A DNA stretch of 60,116 nt from Cellvibrionaceae bacterium (GTDB lineage: Bacteria > Pseudomonadota > Gammaproteobacteria > Pseudomonadales > Cellvibrionaceae). Positions 33,169 to 42,954 of the stretch are shown here, one piece after another. A program made the position numbers and the translations under genes. Below the pieces are notes generated by a model. That model was not told where the DNA came from, searched no databases, and was given only the letters and a program-made list of their open reading frames with translations. Positions within the stretch are counted from its first letter, which is position 1. Each line of letters starts with the position of its first letter. The stretch lies in contig JAGKXD010000012.1 of NCBI GenBank assembly GCA_021151525.1, positions 1 through 60,116 on the forward strand, read 5' to 3'.

Positions 33169-35859
33169 ATGGTTAGGCGCGCAACTGTCACACGAAAAAT
33201 TAGCCAGCTCACCATGTTGGTGTCAGCCATGGCAGTGTTAATTGCCGCTATGTTGGGCGTTTGGCAGCAGTATGAGGCGGCTCGAAAACAAATAGATGCA
33301 CAGCTAATGATTTTGGCGCAAGCAACCGCATTTAATGTGGCGTCGCCGAGTATGTTTGGCAACGACAAAGAGGCAAGTGAAGCCTTAAGCGTGTTGCAAG
33401 TTGATCCAGAAGTGGTTTCTGCGCGCTTGATTTTGCCCAATCAACAAGTGTTAGCCGAGTACTACCGCAAACAAGAGATTGTGCAGAATATCGATAAACA
33501 AATTTCTGTGGATGTCATGTGGAAAAACGAAGTTGTGGGCAAGTTGTTGTTGGATGTGGATTTGTCAGCACTTAAAACCCAGTTCCATCGCCAGATTGGT
33601 TTAGCTCTAATTGCGGCTCTTATCGCTTTGGCAATTGCCGGTATCTTTGCCAATCGATTTACCCGCATTATTACTCGCCCTTTGCGCCAGTTGAGTGAGC
33701 TGGCAAAGTCTGTCGGTGAAAAAGGCGATTACAGCATGCGCGCTGAGGCCACAAGTGCGCGCGATGAAGTTGGCTTACTCACGCACAGTTTTAACGCCAT
33801 GTTGGATCGCATTGAATTGCAGGATAACGAGCTGCGTAAACAGCAAGAATTGCTTGAGCACAGAGTTGAAGAGCGCACGCACCAATTGCGTCAGGAAACC
33901 GAACGAGCAGAAGCCGCGAGCCGTGCCAAAAGTGAATTCCTTGCAGTCATGAGCCATGAAATTCGCACGCCACTCAATGGCATATTAGGCATGACCAATA
34001 TGTTGATTGATAGCCCGCTCGATGCCAAACAAAAACGCTTCGCTCGTGTTGCGCGCAGTTCAGGCGAAGATTTGTTGGCGATTATTAATGACATCTTAGA
34101 TTTTTCAAAAATTGAAGCAGGGCGCTTGGATTTAGAGCCGAGGCCGTTTCATTTAAATAGTTTGTTAGAAGATCTCGCCGAGCGTTACGCACCTATCGCC
34201 CAAGGTAAAGGGCTTGAGTTGCTATGTAACACGCCCATTCCTCCATTATCTGTTGAGGGTGACTCAGCGCGCTTGGCGCAAGTGCTAACCAATTTGCTAA
34301 GTAACGCCATTAAGTTTACTGCGCAAGGTGAAGTTATGCTCGCGGTTGAGCGCCTATCTGAAGCGCATGATCGAGTAACGCTGAATTTTTCAGTGAAAGA
34401 TACAGGTATAGGTATCACCGAAGAGCAACAGGCAAAATTGTTTACCGCGTTTACGCAGGCCGACACATCCATGACGCGCAAATATGGCGGTACAGGTTTG
34501 GGGTTAGCTATTTCTCAGCGTCTTATTAAGTTGATGGGCGGCGAAATATTTATTGAAAGCCATTTCGGCAAGGGCTCGCATTTCCACTTTACGCTTGAGT
34601 TGCCAAAAGTAAGTGATTTACGCAGCTATAAATTGGTTCAGGGCTTTGAAAAGCTGCGCATCTTGGTTGTTGATGACAATCAAACGAATCGTGAAATATT
34701 AGAGTACTGGCTCAGTTCATGGGGCGCTAGACCGGTGGTAGTTGAATCTGCACAGCAAGCATTCGCACTTTTACAACAAGCTGTAGATATTCAGCAGCCG
34801 TTCCAATTGTTGTTAACAGATTGGATGATGCCCGATATGGGCGGTGGCGAATTAATTGAAGCAATATCGCAGGACAAGCGCCTCAATGATTTATCCATCG
34901 TGGTATTAAGCTCTGCCGGTATGGCAGCTAACCCACACCTTACGCGCAAAATTGTCTACTTATTAAAACCTGTGCGCCAGTCGGAATTACATAACCTTAT
35001 TGCAGGTGTGCTTGTTGGAGATCACATCAAAAATAATTCGAGTGACTCTGGTGTTCACAGTATTGAGCCCATGGCATCCGAAAATTGGCTTGCCAAACTT
35101 AATGGCAGAATATTGTTAGCGGAAGATAATTTGGTTAACCAAGAAGTAGCAATGGCCATGCTGCAGAGAATGGGGCTCACTGCGAAAATTGCGAGTAATG
35201 GTTTGGACGCAGTAACTTCACTCGAGCAAGAAAATTTTGATCTTGTGTTAATGGATTGCCACATGCCAATCATGGATGGCTTTGAAGCGACGCAAAAAAT
35301 TCGTGAGCGTGAAATGAGTTTGGCCCTGCCCAAAATGCCCATCATTGCATTAACCGCCAATGCGATTTTGGGCGATCGCGAAAATTGCATTGCGAAGGGA
35401 ATGGATGATTATTTAAGTAAACCTTTTACCATAGAGCAACTTCATAAAATATTGGCGCAATGGTTGCCCGCGAACACACCGCAAGAGGAGCCGGTAAAGG
35501 CGCCAAAAATTGATATCGACAAAAAAGTTATTGCACAACTTAAGAATTTAAAGCCTGGGTTACTAATTCGTGTCATAGATTTGTACCTTGAGTCCAGCCC
35601 AAATTTGTTGGCTGATATGGATCAGGCACTTGAACAACAAGATACAACTAACCTCTACAAAATAGCGCACAGTTTAAAAAATAGTTCTGCCAATTTAGGT
35701 ATTACTAATCTCACGCATCTCTGTCGCGATTTAGAAGTCAATGGACGTGAAGGAAATTTATCTATGGCAACCTCGTTGGTTGTAGATATCAAACGCCTTT
35801 ACGCTGCGGCAGAAACAGTTCTTTTGGCAATTAAAGCGGAGGAAACTCCGCGTGAATAG
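33169..35859 (+). CDS. Hybrid sensor histidine kinase (CHASE8-like, HAMP, HisKA, HATPase, two REC, Hpt)
   Basis: An 896-residue BarA-type phosphorelay kinase. Helix 1 is about 12-32. The periplasmic region (about 33-140) resembles the CHASE8 sensor of YfiN (ILAQATAFNVASPSMFGNDKEASEAL). Helix 2 is about 143-160, then HAMP (163-215), coiled coil, and HisKA with His263 in MSHEIRTPLNG. The HATPase (about 365-485) has NLLSNAIKFT and GTGLGLAIS. Receiver 1 (about 500-615) has its Asp in TDWMMPD, receiver 2 (about 640-760) in MDCHMPIMDG. The C-terminal Hpt has its His in HSLKNSSANLG. All phospho-sites are intact. It starts directly after yfiR and overlaps the next gene by eight bases. Confidence 0.92.
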   Translation: MVRRATVTRKISQLTMLVSAMAVLIAAMLGVWQQYEAARKQIDAQLMILAQATAFNVASPSMFGNDKEASEALSVLQVDPEVVSARLILPNQQVLAEYYRKQEIVQNIDKQISVDVMWKNEVVGKLLLDVDLSALKTQFHRQIGLALIAALIALAIAGIFANRFTRIITRPLRQLSELAKSVGEKGDYSMRAEATSARDEVGLLTHSFNAMLDRIELQDNELRKQQELLEHRVEERTHQLRQETERAEAASRAKSEFLAVMSHEIRTPLNGILGMTNMLIDSPLDAKQKRFARVARSSGEDLLAIINDILDFSKIEAGRLDLEPRPFHLNSLLEDLAERYAPIAQGKGLELLCNTPIPPLSVEGDSARLAQVLTNLLSNAIKFTAQGEVMLAVERLSEAHDRVTLNFSVKDTGIGITEEQQAKLFTAFTQADTSMTRKYGGTGLGLAISQRLIKLMGGEIFIESHFGKGSHFHFTLELPKVSDLRSYKLVQGFEKLRILVVDDNQTNREILEYWLSSWGARPVVVESAQQAFALLQQAVDIQQPFQLLLTDWMMPDMGGGELIEAISQDKRLNDLSIVVLSSAGMAANPHLTRKIVYLLKPVRQSELHNLIAGVLVGDHIKNNSSDSGVHSIEPMASENWLAKLNGRILLAEDNLVNQEVAMAMLQRMGLTAKIASNGLDAVTSLEQENFDLVLMDCHMPIMDGFEATQKIREREMSLALPKMPIIALTANAILGDRENCIAKGMDDYLSKPFTIEQLHKILAQWLPANTPQEEPVKAPKIDIDKKVIAQLKNLKPGLLIRVIDLYLESSPNLLADMDQALEQQDTTNLYKIAHSLKNSSANLGITNLTHLCRDLEVNGREGNLSMATSLVVDIKRLYAAAETVLLAIKAEETPRE
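35836..35854 (+). promoter_or_regulatory. GAAA-tetraloop hairpin over the ribosome site of the c-di-GMP enzyme
   Basis: GCGGAG (35836-35841), loop GAAA, CTCCGC (35846-35851), followed at once by the GTG start at 35852. The Shine-Dalgarno GGAGG (35838-35842) is inside the stem and loop. It lies in the last codons of the kinase gene, so a ribosome finishing the kinase would open it. Confidence 0.6.
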
Positions 35860-38296
35860 TTTACATGCCAAGCCTGCTGTAGTGTTAATTGTTGATGACG
35901 ATGAGGCCGGTCGTTTGATGATGGCGACTACTCTAGAGCAAGCAGGCTTCAAACTATTCACCGCTGCAGATTGTGCCGAGGCGCGTGATATTTTTGCGCA
36001 CAATAAACTCGATTTAGTTTTGCTGGACGTGTTGCTGCCCGATGGAGATGGCTTCTCGCTGTGCGCTGAATTTTTACAGCATCCACGTGGCCGAGATTTG
36101 CCAATTGCAATGGTGACGGGCTTGGATGATGTTGAATCTATCAGCCTCGGTTATCAAAGTGGAGCTACTGACTTTATTACCAAACCCGTGAGTTGGGGAA
36201 CTTTACCTTATCGTATTCACTATATCCTTCGTGCCAATCGCGCATTTCTCGATTTGAGTTTAAGTGAAAGTAAAACCCGTGCGCTTTTATCGGCAATTCC
36301 CGACATCATTATGCGCGTGCAGCGCAATGGAAAAGTGCTAGATATGCAAGCCGGCTCCTATGTTTACGATATGGGGGAATGGATTAATTACGACGAGCAT
36401 GATTCATCCGGTCGTTTGCCGCAGGGCGTTTTTGCGGCGGTGGAGCCCGTTATTGATGCTGTCTGTTTAGCTAATCAAATGCAATTGGTTGAGTTTCAAT
36501 GGTCGCAAGATAATGCCAGTGTTAGGCATTGGGAGGCTCGCATATCGCCGCGCGCTCACGACGAAGTCTTAATGGTGGTGCGTGAAATTACCCAACGCAA
36601 AACACAAGATAAGCAGTTGCGCTTGTGGGCTAAAGTGTTTGAGGGCTCTAATGAAGCGATTATGATTACCGATGCAGATTTGCATATAGTGTCGGTGAAT
36701 CGTGCTTACGAAAATATTATGGGTTTTGCAGAGCATGAAGTCATAGGTGTAGACACTGTGGCAGAAGGTGCGCGTTTGCATACGCACAGCTTTTTTAGAA
36801 ATTTAGTTAGCGTGTTGCGTGAACAAGGTTATTGGCAAGGGGAGTTATCGAATCAGCGTAAAAATGGTGAAGTGTTTCCTTCGTGGTACTCCATCAGCTT
36901 GGTCTCAAATGCCCAGGGGCAGCCAGAGAATTATATCGCCATATTCAATGATATTACTGAGTTTAAAAATTCACGTGCGCAAATTGAATTCCTAGCACAC
37001 CACGATAACTTAACCGGTTTGCCGAACCGCGTGTTGTTGAACGATCGCTTGGAAATGGCAATCAATGCATCCAAACGCCAAAATGAAAAAGTCGGTGTGT
37101 TGTTCATTGACTTGGATCGATTTAAAAACGTGAATGATTCTTTAGGTCACGCTGTAGGCGATCAGCTCTTAAAAGAAACGGCGAAACGCTTGAGTGCAAC
37201 AATACGCACAGGAGACACAGTGTCGCGCTTGGGTGGAGATGAGTTTGTTGTGCTTTTCCCCAAAATTAAAGACGAATCTATTTTGGCTGATCTCACGATA
37301 AAACTGCGCGATGTGTTACAAGATCCCTATAACCTAGGTGATATTAGTTTGCACATCACGCCGAGTATTGGCATAGCAATTTTTCCTGATGATGGCGATA
37401 ACGTCAGCAGTCTTATTAAAAATGCAGATGCAGCTATGTATCTTGCCAAAGAAAAAGGCCGCAATAATTATCAGTTTTATACTCCATTGCTCAATGCGCG
37501 AACACTAGATCGTTTGCGTTTGGAGAGCGATTTACGTTTGGCGTTAGAGCAGGGAGGTTTTGAAGTTCACTACCAGCCGCAAATTTTTTCAAAAACTGGA
37601 AATTTATGGGGCGCAGAGGCACTAGTCCGTTGGCGTCATCCTGAGCGCGGCTTAGTTTCACCGGCAGATTTTATTCCGCTTGCGGAGGAAACTGGTTTAA
37701 TCATTCCCTTGGGGAATTGGGTGTTTGCACAAGCGGCGCGACAAGTCACTGAGTGGCGGAGAAACGGTTTGCCTGATTTAGTGGTGGCCGTCAATATTTC
37801 AGCGGTACAGTTTCGCAAAGATGACTTTGTTGAGCACATTACAACTATTCTAAAAGAAGAAGGTGCTGTTGCTCATTCGATTGAATTGGAATTAACCGAA
37901 AGTATTTTAATGTACGACATGGAGTCATCCATTCAAACCTTAAATTACTTACGTGATTTTGGCTTCCGTATCGCGATTGATGATTTTGGAACAGGTTTTT
38001 CAAGCCTGAATTATTTGCGCCGCTTGCCCGTTAATGTTTTAAAAATCGATCAATCTTTTGTGCGTGAAATGTTAACTGAGCAAGCCTCAATGGCTATTGT
38101 GGAGTCAATTATTTCCTTAGCACACTCCCTTGGCAAAGAAACAATTGCTGAAGGTGTTGAAACTAAAGCAGAGTTGGACTTGCTTACCCAACGTGGTTGT
38201 CGATTAATGCAAGGATATTATTTTTCTAAGCCCTTGCCTGCAGCGAATTTCGAAAGCTGGGTTCGTGAGCGTACAGGAGTTCAATTAGCAAGTTAA
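35852..38296 (+). CDS. Response regulator REC-PAS-PAS-GGDEF-EAL, c-di-GMP synthase/phosphodiesterase
   Basis: An 814-residue cytoplasmic protein starting with GTG. The receiver (about 8-125) has DDD near residue 14 and the phospho-acceptor in LLDVLLPDGDG near 56. Two PAS-like domains follow (about 140-245 and 258-375). The GGDEF domain (about 385-545) keeps RLGGDEF and an I-site, RTGD, five residues earlier. The EAL domain (about 565-805) keeps EALVRW, ELTESIL, DDFGTGFSSL and the KID and EGVET motifs. Both catalytic domains look active, so net output depends on signals. It is the natural target of the kinase's phosphorelay, with which it overlaps by eight bases. Confidence 0.93.
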   Translation: MNSLHAKPAVVLIVDDDEAGRLMMATTLEQAGFKLFTAADCAEARDIFAHNKLDLVLLDVLLPDGDGFSLCAEFLQHPRGRDLPIAMVTGLDDVESISLGYQSGATDFITKPVSWGTLPYRIHYILRANRAFLDLSLSESKTRALLSAIPDIIMRVQRNGKVLDMQAGSYVYDMGEWINYDEHDSSGRLPQGVFAAVEPVIDAVCLANQMQLVEFQWSQDNASVRHWEARISPRAHDEVLMVVREITQRKTQDKQLRLWAKVFEGSNEAIMITDADLHIVSVNRAYENIMGFAEHEVIGVDTVAEGARLHTHSFFRNLVSVLREQGYWQGELSNQRKNGEVFPSWYSISLVSNAQGQPENYIAIFNDITEFKNSRAQIEFLAHHDNLTGLPNRVLLNDRLEMAINASKRQNEKVGVLFIDLDRFKNVNDSLGHAVGDQLLKETAKRLSATIRTGDTVSRLGGDEFVVLFPKIKDESILADLTIKLRDVLQDPYNLGDISLHITPSIGIAIFPDDGDNVSSLIKNADAAMYLAKEKGRNNYQFYTPLLNARTLDRLRLESDLRLALEQGGFEVHYQPQIFSKTGNLWGAEALVRWRHPERGLVSPADFIPLAEETGLIIPLGNWVFAQAARQVTEWRRNGLPDLVVAVNISAVQFRKDDFVEHITTILKEEGAVAHSIELELTESILMYDMESSIQTLNYLRDFGFRIAIDDFGTGFSSLNYLRRLPVNVLKIDQSFVREMLTEQASMAIVESIISLAHSLGKETIAEGVETKAELDLLTQRGCRLMQGYYFSKPLPAANFESWVRERTGVQLAS

Positions 38297-38343
38297 CCTA
38301 CACTTTGATTTGAGAGTGTTTGTGTAAATAAGGCTGGTTAATT

Positions 38344-40374
38344 ATGGATGTAAATTGCATGCACTATTTTAAACGGGGTTGCGTTATAGCAGCTCTGTGT
38401 TTGTGTGCGCCAGCCTACGCGTCTGACGACGATTATCTCACCATGGATTTAGAGCAGTTAATGCAGGTTCCCGTAACGGGTTCTACGCTGCGTGGCGAAT
38501 CTCTCAAAACTGTGCCGGCGGCCGTTACTGTTTTTACGCGCGAACAGTTAGACAGGCTAGGAATAGATTATCTCTACGAACTCATCAATCTCGTACCCGG
38601 TTATCAATTTGATCGCGGTGCAGATAGCGGAGTTAATTACACCATGAGTTCACGCGGCCGTCGCAATGGCGCGCAGGCTCGTGAAATTATGGTAGTGGTC
38701 GATGGTAGAAGTTTTGCCAACCCGCGTTCAGGTTCTATTGATAGTGCCTTACCCATGTTTCCTCTAGAACAAATTGAACGAGTAGAAATTATTCGCGGGC
38801 CAGGTTCAGCACTTTACGGCTCCAGTGCATTTACTGGCGTTATCAACATTGTTTCACGTTCGTTGGTAAATGCGGCGCGAGTAGATGTTGGCGGTGATCA
38901 AAGTCGCAGCGCGAGTATTTGGTTTAGTCACGCATTGGGCGATTGGAATTCTACACTTTTTGCTCGTGCATATAGCGACAATGGTCAGCGTTTTACAATT
39001 CCCGATAGTTTTACTAAGGCTCCATTAAACACTCGTGATCCGCATAGCAACCTTGATGTTGATCTCGCGGTGGGCGATGGTGATACACAAATTCGAGCAG
39101 CCTATCATCGCACTGAATCTAACGATTTTTATAATTTTGAAAATACGCAAAACGGATTCAATGCGACAACACAACTATTCAAACAAATCAGTTGGGATCA
39201 ACACCTAAATTTATTTGAAAATGTGAATACGCAATTTCAGTTGGGTTATTTAGAAACTGGTCAGACGTTACAAGTGGCTATTCTCGGCGCGGCCACAGCG
39301 GCACAAATTAGCAGGCCTGTTGGTCATGAAGACTTTCTCAGTAAAGGCGTTCTGGGCGGTGATACCTATCATTTACGTTTAATTAATGATTGGTCAATTG
39401 ATTCGTCATCCAGTGCGCTCGTAGGTTTTGAGTGGCGGCACGAGCAAGAAACAAAAGCGCAAGCCTATAATAATTATGATTTAGGGCAACTGGCCAATCG
39501 GAAGTTGCCCATTAATTACTACGGCGATTTCACGCACTTTACGCCTATAGGCGCGCGTGGTTCACAGGAAATGAATGGCGTATTCGGCCAATACCTGCGG
39601 GATTTTAATGGTAATACTCATCTCACCTTAGGGGTGCGTTACGATCAATATGAAGATATTGGCACACACTTAAGTCCGCGATTGGGCTTGGTGCATCAAC
39701 TGAGTGAAACGCAAACGCTAAAGCTTTTATACGGTGAGGCTTACAGGGCTCCATCTTTAGGAGAAACGGGGGTCATTAATAATCCACTTGTAGTAGGCAA
39801 CCCAAATTTAACTTATGAGGTTGTTAAAACATGGGATTTGATTTGGATGATGAATTTAAATGCATTGAACCTAACCGTTAATGGTTTTCGCAACAATTAT
39901 CAAGATCCTATGGTGGCGGGTTTTGTTGGTACTACGCGCACAACCGTTAACAGCACGAATGAATTCAGTGATGGCCTTGAAGTAGAGATGCAATATCGTT
40001 TGAATCAATCTTGGTCTGCGCGTTTAACCCACACGAATTTTTTTACGCTTCCTAAAACTGCATTTCGAGAAGCAGACGAACTTGCATCTGCAGAAGTGAA
40101 TTTTAATCAGGGTGCGTGGAATTGGAATCTGCTGACTTATCATCAAGGAGAGCGTCAAACATTGGATGCAAAAAATACTCTTCACAGGTTGGCAGATTTT
40201 TGGGTGATCAATTCGAAGTTGGCCTATCGGGTGAGTGAATCACTTACCTTGAGCGTGCAAGCTAAAAATCTTGACGATCAATATTTTTTAACCCCAGCGC
40301 AGGGTGTCAATTTATCGCAAGGTATTCCAAACCGTGGGCGTGAAATGCGTATAGCGCTTAATTGGACGCTGTAA
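38344..40374 (+). CDS. TonB-dependent outer-membrane receptor
   Basis: A 676-residue receptor with a signal peptide (about 1-26, ending PAYA), an N-terminal plug (about 40-165: MDLEQLMQVPVTGS, SSRGRR, VDGRSF, VEIIRGPGSALYGSSAFTGVINI) and a 22-strand barrel. The short DLEQLMQVPVT start before the plug is typical of receptors of this group, some of which take up vitamin B12 or oligosaccharides. The substrate is unknown. It follows the c-di-GMP gene after 47 bases with no terminator, so I place it in the same operon. The pairing with a YfiR gene and a hybrid kinase suggests that receptor occupancy or synthesis is tied to c-di-GMP control. Confidence 0.9.
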   Translation: MDVNCMHYFKRGCVIAALCLCAPAYASDDDYLTMDLEQLMQVPVTGSTLRGESLKTVPAAVTVFTREQLDRLGIDYLYELINLVPGYQFDRGADSGVNYTMSSRGRRNGAQAREIMVVVDGRSFANPRSGSIDSALPMFPLEQIERVEIIRGPGSALYGSSAFTGVINIVSRSLVNAARVDVGGDQSRSASIWFSHALGDWNSTLFARAYSDNGQRFTIPDSFTKAPLNTRDPHSNLDVDLAVGDGDTQIRAAYHRTESNDFYNFENTQNGFNATTQLFKQISWDQHLNLFENVNTQFQLGYLETGQTLQVAILGAATAAQISRPVGHEDFLSKGVLGGDTYHLRLINDWSIDSSSSALVGFEWRHEQETKAQAYNNYDLGQLANRKLPINYYGDFTHFTPIGARGSQEMNGVFGQYLRDFNGNTHLTLGVRYDQYEDIGTHLSPRLGLVHQLSETQTLKLLYGEAYRAPSLGETGVINNPLVVGNPNLTYEVVKTWDLIWMMNLNALNLTVNGFRNNYQDPMVAGFVGTTRTTVNSTNEFSDGLEVEMQYRLNQSWSARLTHTNFFTLPKTAFREADELASAEVNFNQGAWNWNLLTYHQGERQTLDAKNTLHRLADFWVINSKLAYRVSESLTLSVQAKNLDDQYFLTPAQGVNLSQGIPNRGREMRIALNWTL

Positions 40375-40469
40375 TTTGATAGCCGTTGTGTTTTTTCAAC
40401 CTAGATTTTCAGCTTTGAACTGTCGCGTCCATGCGACATATTCGCCACAGATTTTTTCAGGTTAGACGA

Positions 40470-42908
40470 TTAAGCGTCCACTAGATTATTTGCGTTTATG
40501 CTGTATTGTGCAAAATTATTTTCGTGGTTATACAAATCTCGCAATATTTTCGCAGAGGCAACCATACGGATTAATGCCGCTTCGGTTTCCGGCCAGCGGC
40601 GAGTTTTCAATCCGCAATCGGGGTTTACCCACAGACGCTTCACTGGAATTTTTCGCGCTGCCCGCTTTAATAAATTTACCATGTTGTCAACCTCAGGAAT
40701 ATTGGGCGAATGGATATCATAAACACCGGGGCCAATATCATTCGGGTAATTGAAATCCTCAAATGCTTGTAATAATTCACCATCGGAACGAGAGGTTTCA
40801 ATGGTAATAACATCTGCATCCAAATCTGCGATTGCTTTAATAATGTCGTTGAATTCTGAGTAACACATATGCGTGTGAATCTGTGTTGCATCACACACGC
40901 CGCTCGCGCAAACACGAAATGCAAATACCGCCCACTTTAGGTAAGCAGCGCGATCACTATCCCGTAGCGGCAAGCCTTCGCGAATTGCAGGTTCATCGAT
41001 TTGAATAACGTTTATTCCGGCCGCTTCCAAATCGACAACCTCATCGCGCAGCGCTAGTGCAATCTGCAATGCAGTGGTAGCGCGTGGCTGATCGTCGCGT
41101 ACGAACGACCAGAACAGCATAGTGATAGGGCCGGTTAACATGCCTTTTACAGGTTTGCTGCTGAGTGATTGTGCGTAGCGTGCCCACTCCACAGTGATGG
41201 GGAATGGTCGCGATACATCGCCGAAAATGATTGGTGGCTTAACGCAACGCGAACCGTAACTTTGTACCCAGCCATATTGAGTAAACGCATAGCCGTCTAA
41301 TTGTTCACCAAAGTATTCCACCATGTCATTGCGTTCGGCTTCGCCGTGAACTAGCACATCCAAACCAATTTTTTCCTGACGAGCAATGCAATCGGCAATT
41401 TCTGCACGAATTTTTTGTTCGTAATCTTGCGCACTTAAATCGCCTTGTTTGAATTCACGGCGTATGTGGCGAATTGTATCTGTTTGAGGAAATGAGCCTA
41501 TGCTGGTGGTGGGGAACAAAGGTAAACCTAAAATAGCTTGTTGTTGTCTTATACGTTGAGCAAAAATAGATTTGCGTTCTGCATCAGTGGGCTTTACTCC
41601 ACTCAAGCGCGCTTGAACAGCTGGGTTGTGAATTTTGGGCGAGAGAGATCGCGCTAACACAGCAGCATTACTTGCGCCTAGTTCTTGTTGAGCAATGGCG
41701 TCAAATGGGCGTACTAACAACGTTTTTAAACTTACAACTTCCTGTACTTTTTGTTTAGCAAACGCAAGCCAGCTTTTAAGGTCTGAATCTAATTTTGTTT
41801 CGCGATTTAAATCTACAGGCGAATGTAAAAGTGAGCATGAAGGCGAAATCCACAAGCGATCATTTAAACGCGTTTGTGCAGTGTGCAATAAATTTAACGA
41901 TTTTTGTAAGTCATTGCGCCAAACATTGCGACCATCAACAATACCAACCGACAAAATTTTGTGTGCTGCTAAACGATCAACTACAGTCAACACTTGCTCG
42001 GGTGCGCGTACTGCATCTATATGCAAACCGGCTACGGGAAGATTAATCGCGGTAGAAAGATTTTCCCCCAGTGCGCCAAAATAAGTTGCAACCAGTATTT
42101 TTAATTGCGGATGCTTTAGTGAGTGATAAACGCGTTCAAATGCTTGCTGCCATTTTGTGGGTAAATCCAATACTAAAATCGGCTCATCAATTTGCACCCA
42201 CTGCGCGCCTGTATCTGCTAGGGCCTGCAGTAATTGCTGGTAGGCGGGCAGCAAATTTTCTAATAAATCGAAACGATCAAAACCCTCGGCTTTTTCTTTA
42301 CCTAACCAAAGGTAACTCAATGGTCCCAAAATCACAGGCTTCACCGCGAAGCCTTTTGCGATGGCTTCTGCTGTTTCATCAATAATTTGCGTCCAGCTCA
42401 ATGTAAATTCTTGATTGGGGTGAAATTCGGGGACCAAATAGTGGTAATTGGTATCGAACCACTTGGTCATATCCGATGCGCTGCTTGCCGCACCGCTCGG
42501 TGCGCGGCCACGGGCAACGCGGAAGAGGGTATCCAAATCTATATCGTTACAGGCGCTGCTTGCGGCTTGCGCTTGAGCATTGCTATGGGCTGAGCAGCAG
42601 CCTTCGTGGATCGGGTGGGCAGTATCGCCTGCTAGGATATGGCTCTTGCGGTGACGCAGCGGAATATTGCCTAAAGTAGCCGAGAGAGTGAGTACTTGGT
42701 CGTACCACGCGAAATCGCCGGTGGGAATGAGGTCAAGACCTGCATCCGCTTGGAGTTGCCAGTGTTTAAGGCGTAATTCGCGACCGGTAGCTTCCAGCTC
42801 GGCTTGGCTGATATCGCCGCGCCAGTAGGCCTCTTGAGCTTTCTTGAGTTCGCGGTCTGCACCTATACGGGGAAAGCCGAGGTTGTGGCTGATAAGGGTT
42901 TGAGTCAT
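40470..42908 (-). CDS. metE: Cobalamin-independent methionine synthase
   Basis: Transfers a methyl group from 5-methyltetrahydropteroyl-triglutamate to homocysteine. The ATG at 42908 is preferred over 42968: AAGG lies eight bases upstream and MTQTLISHNLGFPRIGADRELKKA matches the family start. The 812-residue protein is about 55 longer than E. coli MetE (753). The zinc ligands are present: HTHMCYSEF and NPDCGLKTR. About 30 extra residues (about 88-120) sit in the loop before DIDLDTLFRVARGRAP and include the stretch HEGCCSAHSNAQAQAAS. The C-terminus is about 20 residues longer than usual. It is divergent from metR, its expected activator. Confidence 0.95.
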   Translation of the reverse strand: MTQTLISHNLGFPRIGADRELKKAQEAYWRGDISQAELEATGRELRLKHWQLQADAGLDLIPTGDFAWYDQVLTLSATLGNIPLRHRKSHILAGDTAHPIHEGCCSAHSNAQAQAASSACNDIDLDTLFRVARGRAPSGAASSASDMTKWFDTNYHYLVPEFHPNQEFTLSWTQIIDETAEAIAKGFAVKPVILGPLSYLWLGKEKAEGFDRFDLLENLLPAYQQLLQALADTGAQWVQIDEPILVLDLPTKWQQAFERVYHSLKHPQLKILVATYFGALGENLSTAINLPVAGLHIDAVRAPEQVLTVVDRLAAHKILSVGIVDGRNVWRNDLQKSLNLLHTAQTRLNDRLWISPSCSLLHSPVDLNRETKLDSDLKSWLAFAKQKVQEVVSLKTLLVRPFDAIAQQELGASNAAVLARSLSPKIHNPAVQARLSGVKPTDAERKSIFAQRIRQQQAILGLPLFPTTSIGSFPQTDTIRHIRREFKQGDLSAQDYEQKIRAEIADCIARQEKIGLDVLVHGEAERNDMVEYFGEQLDGYAFTQYGWVQSYGSRCVKPPIIFGDVSRPFPITVEWARYAQSLSSKPVKGMLTGPITMLFWSFVRDDQPRATTALQIALALRDEVVDLEAAGINVIQIDEPAIREGLPLRDSDRAAYLKWAVFAFRVCASGVCDATQIHTHMCYSEFNDIIKAIADLDADVITIETSRSDGELLQAFEDFNYPNDIGPGVYDIHSPNIPEVDNMVNLLKRAARKIPVKRLWVNPDCGLKTRRWPETEAALIRMVASAKILRDLYNHENNFAQYSINANNLVDA

Positions 42909-42930
42909 GGGAAATACCTTGTTTGGATTC

Positions 42931-42954
42931 GTTTCAGAGTGAAACCATTGTTTC
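42931..42954. promoter_or_regulatory. Candidate MetR operator, two overlapping palindromes
   Basis: GTTTCAGAGTGAAAC (42931-42945) is a perfect inverted repeat of the LysR T-N11-A form. Overlapping it, GAAAC-CATT-GTTTC lies at 42941-42954. The sites are 23-46 bases upstream of metE. The classic MetR box TGAA-N5-TTCA is not exact here. Confidence 0.4.
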
